Shown here in pieces: positions 58,307 through 64,000 of a stretch of DNA of 64,000 nt. Both the position numbers and the translations under genes were made by a program. Each line of letters opens with the position of its first letter. The stretch's first letter is position 1. This stretch comes from Streptomyces nitrosporeus (GTDB taxonomy: Bacteria > Actinomycetota > Actinomycetes > Streptomycetales > Streptomycetaceae), in contig NZ_CP023702.1 of NCBI RefSeq assembly GCF_008704555.1, positions 6,424,001-6,488,000 of the forward strand. Reading direction: 5' to 3'. The notes below the pieces were generated by a model. That model had not been told where the DNA came from. It did no database searches and worked only from the letters and a program-made list of their open reading frames with translations.

Positions 58307-60761
58307 ACCGCATCCGGCCCAGGCTCTCCCGCACCCGGCGCGCGTCGCGCAGCCTCTGCTCGTACGTCGCACCGACGGCGAGCAGCAGCAGCCCGGCGAG
58401 CGCCGGGAACGCCCAGCGGGGGAGCGCGTCGAAGACCTGCACCACATGCGGGGCCAGCTCGTGCAGCGCGTCCAGCGCCAGCACCGCACCGCCCAGCACC
58501 AGCGGTGCCTGGAGCCTGCGGTGGGCCCCCACCAGCGTCACCGCCAGCGCCGCCGCCCCCAGCACCAGCGGACGCAGCCAGTGCGGGTCGCCCCAGGCGG
58601 CCATGAGGCTCGGCACCAGCGTCACCCCCAGCGCCGGGCCGTACGCCGCCCAGGACGACGTCTCCGCGTCCCGGCGGCGGCGCAGGAGACCGACCGCGAA
58701 GGCCGCCACCGACACCGGCAGGGTGTAGGCCTCCGGCTCCGCCACCTCAGAGGCCGCCAGCCGTACCCACGACGCCAGGACGAACAGCACGGCGGCCAGA
58801 TACCCGGCGAACGGCCGCCGCGCGGCCCGCAGCGCCGTCGCGGCCGCCAGCACCCCGGCCAGCGCCAGCACCAGGGCGAGGACCGGCGGACGCGGTACCG
58901 CGACCACCACCGCCACCAGCGCCCCGGACGCGCCCGCGCCCTCCACCGAAAGCGCCACCGCGGCCTGCCGCAGCCGCGCGCCCAGCACCACCGTCGCCGC
59001 CGGGACCGCCAGCACCACCACCGCGCCGTACGCACCCCAGCCCAGCGACACGCCCACGCACACCGCCGGCACGACCGCGCACAGCACCGCGCCCACCGCC
59101 AAGGCCGCCCGCACCACGAGCGCCCCCGCCCGCACCGCCGTCACCGCGCACACCGCGGCCAGCACCAGGAACACCGCGTAGGTGGCGGGCTCCGAGGCCG
59201 CCGCGAGCAGCCCCGCGCCCACCGCGCCCGCCCCGGCGCATCCCAGGGCCGTCCCCGTCACAGCGTCCGGCTCCCGCCGTACCGCCCACGCCAGCAGCCC
59301 GGCCACCGAGAGGAGTTCCACCGCCACCGCCACCGCGTACGGCGCGTCCGCCACCAGGAGCGCCGCGGGCACCGCGCACCAGACCAGCCCCAGCGCCCCC
59401 GCACCGGCGGCCGTACGCACCCGGGCACCCGGAACCGCGCCCGGCGCCCCGGACAGGGCACGGCCCGAGCACAGCCACCCCAGCAGCGCCGCGGCCACCA
59501 GCAGCGCCACCGGCGCGGCACCCCCCTGCCACGGAGCCGGCGAACCCGAAGCCGCCCGCAACCCCTCCGGAGCCCCGGACCACGGCCCGGCCGCGGCCTC
59601 CACGGGCCCCAGCAGCGCCACCGCCGTCACCGGCAGCGCCCACAGCACCGCCCACCCCGCGACCGCGGCCGACGCCCCCAGCACACCCCCGCCCAGCGGA
59701 CGCGGCACCGCGCGCACCCGCAGCACCGGCACCAGCGCGGCCGCGCACAGCAGATACACCACCGTCGCCCAGTTCCCCGGCACACCGGGGCGCACCACCC
59801 CGCCCACCGCGGCCACCGCGGCCGAACCCGCCACCGCACCGGCAGCCACGGCCCACTCCCTCGGCGCCCGCCACCCGCAGGCCGCCGCCACCCCCGCACC
59901 GGCCAGCAGCAGCACGCCCGGCCCGACCGCGCCCGCCACCCCGCCCGCCGACAGCGACAGGAACACCGCGGTCAGCAGGGCCAGGGGTCCGGCGCACCCC
60001 GCCCCGGCACCGGCCGTCACCCGCACCGCGAGCCTCCCGCCCCGCAGCACCAGGGCCAGGTCCGCCGCGGCCGTCAGCAGCAGCGCCCACCCGGTCACGA
60101 GCGCCGAGGCGTCCGCCGCCGCCGCGCCCAGCACCAGCGGCAGCTGGGCCGCCACCACCGCCGCGGGCAGCGGCAGCCGCAGCCGGCCCAGCACCACGCC
60201 GTACACCGCCCAGCCGCCGGCGAGCACCGCGGCGGCCGTCGCCGCAAAGGCCAGGCCGTCCGCGTCCGGAAGCGCCACGGCGTGCAGCGCGTACGCGTCC
60301 AGCACCGTCAGCAGCAGCGCCACCGCCGCCAGCGCCTCCGCCGTCGAGGTCAGCCCCCGGCGCAGCAGCGCGGCCGGGGCCGCCAGCGCGCCGGCCGTCA
60401 CCGCCGCCAGCACCGCCGAACGGCCCGCGATCCCCATCTCGCCCCAGCTGAACAGGGTGAACGCGATCGCGGCGACCGCCAGCAGCAGACCGCCCAGCAC
60501 CAGCAGCACGTTCTGGGCGCCGCGCCCGCCGGACACGGCGGCGGGCCCGGCGGGCACCGGAGCGCTCCACACGGGCGGCGCCGCCGGGCCGGGTCCGGAG
60601 ACCGCCCGTGCCGGCGGCCGGGACGGCGGCGCGACGACGGGCCCCAGCACGCTCAGCAGCCAGGCGCGGCGGTGCAGCAGCTGGAGCCGGCGGGCGTCCA
60701 GCCGGGCCAGTTCACGGTCGAGGAGCACCAATTCCTCGGCGGGCGGCGGCACATGAGTCAT
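58305..60761 (-). CDS. SCO7613-type large multi-pass membrane protein
   Basis: The 818-residue product has a short cytoplasmic coiled start (ELVLLDRELARLDARRLQLLHRRAWLLSVLG, in part), a Pro/Ala linker to about residue 80, then around 20 to 25 hydrophobic helices of Ala/Val/Leu/Gly. The start resembles the domain structure of actinobacterial proteins named after SCO7613. No catalytic motif is visible; function unknown. The N-terminal helix is characteristic. The ATG at 60761 lacks a good ribosome-binding site; a start 12 codons upstream is possible. Confidence 0.8.
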   Translation of the reverse strand: MTHVPPPAEELVLLDRELARLDARRLQLLHRRAWLLSVLGPVVAPPSRPPARAVSGPGPAAPPVWSAPVPAGPAAVSGGRGAQNVLLVLGGLLLAVAAIAFTLFSWGEMGIAGRSAVLAAVTAGALAAPAALLRRGLTSTAEALAAVALLLTVLDAYALHAVALPDADGLAFAATAAAVLAGGWAVYGVVLGRLRLPLPAAVVAAQLPLVLGAAAADASALVTGWALLLTAAADLALVLRGGRLAVRVTAGAGAGCAGPLALLTAVFLSLSAGGVAGAVGPGVLLLAGAGVAAACGWRAPREWAVAAGAVAGSAAVAAVGGVVRPGVPGNWATVVYLLCAAALVPVLRVRAVPRPLGGGVLGASAAVAGWAVLWALPVTAVALLGPVEAAAGPWSGAPEGLRAASGSPAPWQGGAAPVALLVAAALLGWLCSGRALSGAPGAVPGARVRTAAGAGALGLVWCAVPAALLVADAPYAVAVAVELLSVAGLLAWAVRREPDAVTGTALGCAGAGAVGAGLLAAASEPATYAVFLVLAAVCAVTAVRAGALVVRAALAVGAVLCAVVPAVCVGVSLGWGAYGAVVVLAVPAATVVLGARLRQAAVALSVEGAGASGALVAVVVAVPRPPVLALVLALAGVLAAATALRAARRPFAGYLAAVLFVLASWVRLAASEVAEPEAYTLPVSVAAFAVGLLRRRRDAETSSWAAYGPALGVTLVPSLMAAWGDPHWLRPLVLGAAALAVTLVGAHRRLQAPLVLGGAVLALDALHELAPHVVQVFDALPRWAFPALAGLLLLAVGATYEQRLRDARRVRESLGRMR

Positions 60762-60862
60762 GTACCGGAGTGTCGCGGCGGCCCCGCCGCCGTGCATGCG
60801 CTCAGGTACTCAGTTCCGCGGCGGACGCGCCTGAGTAGGGCCGGGACACGCAGACTTGCCCC

Positions 60863-61309
60863 ATGGACCCGAACCACTACCGCTTCACCAGCGTCTGGGA
60901 GCTGCCCGCCCCGCCCGCCGCCGTCCACCACGCCCTCGGCCGGCCGGAGGACTACCCGCGCTGGTGGCCCCAGGTCCGCCGGGTCACCCGCGTCGACGAC
61001 ACCACGGCACGGGCGTACTTCCGTTCCTTCCTCCCCTACGGCCTCCGCCTGACCCTGCGCCGCGGCCGGTACGACCCCGCGGCCGGGGTCCTGGAGGCCG
61101 TCCTGGGCGGGGACCTCGACGGCTGGGCGCGCTGGACGGTCGCCCCGTACGGGACCGGCAGCCGGGTCCTCTACGAACAGGAGGTGGTCGTCCGCAAGGC
61201 GCTGCTGCGCCGGCTCGCCGTACCCGGACGCCCGTTCTTCCGCGTCAACCACACCCTGATGATGCGTGCCGGACGCCGGGGGCTGGCGGCGTGGCTGCGA
61301 GCGGTTTGA
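60863..61309 (+). CDS. SRPBCC (polyketide cyclase/START-like) family protein
   Basis: The 148-residue product begins YRFTSVWELPAPPAAVHHALGRPEDYPRWWPQVRRV (in part), the beta1-helix-helix-beta2 opening of SRPBCC small-ligand-binding domains. It ends with a long helix containing NHTLMMRAGRRGLAAWL. Family members bind hydrophobic ligands. It lies just before the second tRNA-Val (CAC), whose -35 overlaps its stop codon. The ligand is unknown. Confidence 0.82.
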   Translation: MDPNHYRFTSVWELPAPPAAVHHALGRPEDYPRWWPQVRRVTRVDDTTARAYFRSFLPYGLRLTLRRGRYDPAAGVLEAVLGGDLDGWARWTVAPYGTGSRVLYEQEVVVRKALLRRLAVPGRPFFRVNHTLMMRAGRRGLAAWLRAV

Positions 61310-61335
61310 ACACAGGGCGCCGGGCCCTGTATGGT
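61306..61335 (+). promoter_or_regulatory. Promoter of the second tRNA-Val (CAC)
   Basis: TTGAAC (61306-61311), an 18-base spacer and TATGGT (61330-61335) lie 14 bases before the tRNA. The -35 includes the TGA stop of the SRPBCC gene. Confidence 0.65.
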
Positions 61336-61348
61336 TCAACCCGTTCCC

Positions 61349-61420
61349 GGGCGATTAGCTCAGTGGGAGAGCGCTTCGTTCACACCGAAGAGGTCACTGG
61401 TTCGAACCCAGTATCGCCCA
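61349..61420 (+). tRNA. tRNA-Val (CAC), second copy
   Basis: It is identical over all 72 bases to the gene at 51349, with anticodon CAC and discriminator A. Flanking sequences differ, so each copy has its own promoter and terminator. Confidence 0.97.
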
Positions 61421-61429
61421 CCCGGGGAG

Positions 61430-61462
61430 AGCCGGTCCGTCAGCAGTACCGACGGGCCGGCT
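61430..61462 (+). terminator. Terminator of the second tRNA-Val (CAC)
   Basis: AGCCGGTCCGTC pairs with GACGGGCCGGCT (12 bp, one G-T pair) around a 9-base loop and is followed by TT, one of the few with a T-tract start. Confidence 0.75.
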
Positions 61463-61497
61463 TTCGCGTTCCCCGTGTCTCCCCTGTCTCCGGGCCC

Positions 61498-62223
61498 TCA
61501 GGCCACCGCCGGCAGCGCCGGACGCAGGGGCCACGCCGGGTCCACCGCCTCCGGCGTACCGTTTCTCGCGAACCACGCCTCCAGGCCCCGGGCCTGCGCC
61601 GCGTGCCACCCGGCCTGCAGGTCGTGCAGCTCCGCCGGGCTCAGCCCGCCCAGCCGCGAGGAGAACCGGCGCCCCACCGCGCGCACCAGCTCCAGCGAGG
61701 CCGTGGCGTCGGCCGCCGCGTCGTGCGCCTCCTCCAGCTCCACCCCGTACAGCCCGCACAGATCCGCCAGCGTGCGGCGGCCCTTGCGGTAGCGGTCCAG
61801 ATGCTTGTCCAGGACCCGCGGATCCAGCACGCACAAGGGCTTGCCCCCCAGATATCCGGAGAGCGGGGACGCCCGGTGGCGCCGCAACTCCCGGTCCAGC
61901 AGGGTCAGGTCGAACGGCGCGTTCATCACCACCAGCGGCCGCCCCGCCGCGCACTGCTCGGCCAGCCCCCGCGCCAGCTCCTCCATCACCGGCGCCGGCC
62001 ACCGGCCGTTGCGCTGGAGGTGGTCCTCGGTGAGCCCGTGGACCCGCGTCGCCTCCGCGGGGACCGGGACCCCCGGGCTGACCAGCCAGCGGGTGACGCG
62101 CGGCCGCCCGCCCGCCGTGTCCTGGAGCACGAGCGCGGCCGACACGATCCGGTCCTTCTCGACGTCCACGCCCGTCGTCTCGGTGTCGAAAGCGGCCAGC
62201 GGGCCGTCGAACCAGTGCGTCAT
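61498..62223 (-). CDS. DEDD-type 3'-5' exonuclease (DnaQ/epsilon-like)
   Basis: The 241-residue product shows the exonuclease motifs: LAAFDTETTGVD (Asp13, Glu15), LVVMNAPFDLTLLDREL with the second Asp, and LEEAHDAAADATASLELV with the final His and Asp of a DEDDh active site. It stands alone without a helicase or BRCT domain. GGAG precedes the ATG; the frame further upstream is non-coding. A role in DNA or RNA trimming or repair is inferred from the family. Confidence 0.88.
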   Translation of the reverse strand: MTHWFDGPLAAFDTETTGVDVEKDRIVSAALVLQDTAGGRPRVTRWLVSPGVPVPAEATRVHGLTEDHLQRNGRWPAPVMEELARGLAEQCAAGRPLVVMNAPFDLTLLDRELRRHRASPLSGYLGGKPLCVLDPRVLDKHLDRYRKGRRTLADLCGLYGVELEEAHDAAADATASLELVRAVGRRFSSRLGGLSPAELHDLQAGWHAAQARGLEAWFARNGTPEAVDPAWPLRPALPAVA

Positions 62224-62350
62224 CACCGAACTCCTCGCCCGTGAGCGGCAGATGACCCCGTCGCCTCTGCCCGGACCGGTGATACCCGCCCGCCCGGCCG
62301 GATACGCCGCCCCCCGCCCCGCCGGAGGCACCGCACACCTCCCCGTACGC

Positions 62351-62380
62351 CGCCCCGGGTGACCGCCGCCACCCGGGGCG
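62351..62380 (+). other. Hairpin upstream of thrS
   Basis: CGCCCCGGGT and ACCCGGGGCG form a perfect 10-bp stem with a 10-base loop, followed by GTATCCCTTT. It lies 92 bases before thrS and just upstream of a -10-like TACGAT (62414-62419). It may be a terminator against upstream transcription or part of a leader. I saw no T-box elements. Confidence 0.45.
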
Positions 62381-62472
62381 GTATCCCTTTCGCGCAGGGG
62401 GCCCGTGGCTCGGTACGATTCGTCTTGCGTCCGCAGGAGGAAGCGGCGCACCCCCTCAGTCAGGAGAGACCG

Positions 62473-64000
62473 GTGTCAGACGTCCGTGTGATCATCCAAC
62501 GCGATTCCGAGCGGGAAGAGCACGTGGTGACGACGGGCACGACGGCCGCCGAACTCTTCCCCGGACAGCGCACCGTCGTCGCCGCACGGGTCGACGGCGA
62601 GCTGCGTGACCTGGCGTACGCGCTGCGTGACGGCGAGGTCGTCGAGCCCGTGGAGATCTCCTCCGAGGACGGCCTGAACATCCTGCGCCACTCCACCGCG
62701 CACGTGATGGCGCAGGCGGTCCAGGAGCTCTTCCCCGAGGCCAAGCTGGGTATCGGCCCGCCGGTCAAGGACGGCTTCTACTACGACTTCGACGTGGAGA
62801 AGCCGTTCACGCCCGAGGACCTCAAGGCCGTCGAGAAGAAGATGCAGGAGATCCAGAAGCGGGGCCAGCGGTTCTCCCGCCGCGTCGTCACCGACGAGGC
62901 GGCCCGCGAGGAGCTCGCCGACGAGCCCTACAAGCTGGAACTCATCGGCATCAAGGGCTCCGCCTCCTCGGACGACGGCGCGGACGTCGAGGTGGGCGGC
63001 GGCGAGCTGACCATCTACGACAACCTCGACCCCAAGACCGGCGACCTGTGCTGGAAGGACCTCTGCCGGGGCCCGCACCTGCCCACCACCCGGTTCATCC
63101 CCGCGTTCAAGCTGATGCGGAACGCGGCGGCGTACTGGCGGGGCAGCGAGAAGAACCCGATGCTCCAGCGCATCTACGGCACCGCCTGGCCCACCAAGGA
63201 CGAGCTCAAGGCGCACCTGGAGTTCCTGGAGGAGGCCGCCAAGCGCGACCACCGCAAGCTGGGCAACGAGCTGGACCTCTTCTCCTTCCCCGACGAGATC
63301 GGCCCCGGCCTCGCGGTCTTCCACCCCAAGGGCGGCGTCATCCGCCGGGCCATGGAGGACTACTCGCGGCGCCGCCACGAGGAGGAGGGCTACGAGTTCG
63401 TCTACAGCCCCCACGCCACCAAGGGCAAGCTCTTCGAGAAGTCCGGCCACCTGGACTGGTACGCCGACGGCATGTACCCCCCCATGCAGCTCGACGACGG
63501 GGTGGACTACTACCTCAAGCCGATGAACTGCCCGATGCACAACCTGATCTTCGACGCGCGCGGCCGCTCCTACCGTGAACTCCCGCTGCGCCTCTTCGAG
63601 TTCGGCACGGTGTACCGGTACGAGAAGTCGGGCGTCGTGCACGGCCTGACCCGCTCGCGGGGCTTCACCCAGGACGACGCGCACATCTACTGCACCCGGG
63701 AGCAGATGGCCGAGGAGCTGGACCGGACGCTCACCTTCGTCCTGAACCTGCTCCGGGACTACGGCCTGACCGACTTCTACCTGGAGCTGTCCACCAAGGA
63801 CCCGGAGAAGTTCGTCGGCTCGGACGAGGCATGGGAGGAGGCCACCGAGACGCTGCGCCAGGTCGCCGAGAAGCAGGGACTCCCGCTGGTCCCGGACCCG
63901 GGCGGCGCCGCGTTCTACGGCCCGAAGATCTCGGTGCAGTGCAAGGACGCCATCGGCCGCACCTGGCAGATGTCGACCGTGCAGCTCGACTTCAACCTGC
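62473..64000 (+). CDS. thrS: Threonyl-tRNA synthetase, 5' part (cut by window end)
   Basis: The frame stays open to the window end, giving 509 of about 650-660 residues. It has an N-terminal TGS domain (1-62; TTAAELFPGQRTVVAARVDGEL), the editing-domain HSTAHVMAQAVQELFP, and the class II catalytic core with motif 1 and MNCPMHNLIF (zinc-binding Cys), then FEFGTVYRYEKSGVVHGLTRSRGFTQDDAHIY (motif 2, in part). GTG follows CAGGAGAG. It charges tRNA-Thr and removes mischarged Ser through its editing site. Confidence 0.97.
   Translation, partial: MSDVRVIIQRDSEREEHVVTTGTTAAELFPGQRTVVAARVDGELRDLAYALRDGEVVEPVEISSEDGLNILRHSTAHVMAQAVQELFPEAKLGIGPPVKDGFYYDFDVEKPFTPEDLKAVEKKMQEIQKRGQRFSRRVVTDEAAREELADEPYKLELIGIKGSASSDDGADVEVGGGELTIYDNLDPKTGDLCWKDLCRGPHLPTTRFIPAFKLMRNAAAYWRGSEKNPMLQRIYGTAWPTKDELKAHLEFLEEAAKRDHRKLGNELDLFSFPDEIGPGLAVFHPKGGVIRRAMEDYSRRRHEEEGYEFVYSPHATKGKLFEKSGHLDWYADGMYPPMQLDDGVDYYLKPMNCPMHNLIFDARGRSYRELPLRLFEFGTVYRYEKSGVVHGLTRSRGFTQDDAHIYCTREQMAEELDRTLTFVLNLLRDYGLTDFYLELSTKDPEKFVGSDEAWEEATETLRQVAEKQGLPLVPDPGGAAFYGPKISVQCKDAIGRTWQMSTVQLDFNL

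Noticed and set aside
58032..61052. A 1006-codon plus-strand frame across the lyase end and the SCO7613-type gene
   Set aside because: It is an Arg/His/Gln-rich shadow of a gene made of hydrophobic helices; no Shine-Dalgarno or recognisable domain.
62224..62472. T-box in front of thrS
   Set aside because: No T-box sequence or specifier-loop arrangement is visible, and actinobacterial T-boxes are mainly on ileS.
1..64000. Mobile element, prophage or biosynthetic gene cluster
   Set aside because: No transposase, integrase, phage structural gene, polyketide or peptide synthetase is present; base composition is even throughout. The only hint of mobility is the pair of identical tRNA-Val genes.

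Overview
The window is very GC-rich chromosomal DNA with strong third-position G/C bias, frequent GTG starts and ATGA/GTGA stop-start overlaps. It carries marker genes such as ssgB (a sporulation protein confined to morphologically complex actinomycetes), DUF5997, TIGR02611, an SCO7613-type membrane protein and a Tat-exported PL26-type lyase. All of this points to a Streptomyces or very close relative. The arrangement argCJBDR ... argH ... metNIQ ... cob genes ... ssgB ... thrS is that of a conserved core arm. I see no transposase, integrase, phage gene, CRISPR array or secondary-metabolite cluster.

Layout. 0-11 kb: end of a MocR-type regulator, a GNAT, a histidine-phosphatase-fold pseudoenzyme, an ECF sigma/CU044_5270 pair, a serine esterase/beta-lactamase, an acyltransferase coupled to an exported alpha/beta hydrolase, a LysR-ligand-domain-only protein facing DUF5997, and a HEAT-repeat protein. 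11-18.3 kb: argCJBDR plus argH, with matching arginine-regulated promoters (argG and argF are not here). 18.4-26.5 kb: aldo/keto reductase, HAD protein, a TetR-MFS efflux pair with a palindromic operator, PlsC, exported GDPD, a small sigma factor with an in-frame TTA codon, a GNAT and two small membrane proteins. 26.8-29.9 kb: metNIQ behind a cysteine-containing leader peptide. 30-38.6 kb: cobalamin/sirohaem genes (cobL, a BluB-CobT fusion with a ~640-residue low-complexity front, cysG) and a SpoU methyltransferase. 38.6-43.3 kb: Ser/Thr kinase, small proteins, a phosphotransferase and a five-gene tRNA operon (Gly, Cys, 3 x Val-GAC). 43.4-51.3 kb: pabB/pabC-like pair, GNAT, DsbA-like protein, a LacI regulator, CGNR protein, ssgB, TIGR02611 protein.

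51.3-61.4 kb: two identical tRNA-Val(CAC) genes exactly 10 kb apart bracket a sugar ABC importer (binding protein plus two permeases, no ATPase), a YesL/DUF624 membrane protein, a Tat-exported exo-rhamnogalacturonan-lyase-type enzyme, an SCO7613-type membrane protein and an SRPBCC protein. The upstream LacI gene and this operon have matching promoters with related operators. I infer a rhamnogalacturonan/pectin-fragment utilisation regulon. 61.4-64 kb: an exonuclease and the start of thrS, cut by the window end.

The most notable regulatory features are the paired arg promoters, the met leader, the LacI circuit, the TetR operator, the palindrome at the ssgB promoter and the bldA-type TTA codon. 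Product names rest on recognised motifs and family resemblance read by eye; no database search was possible.
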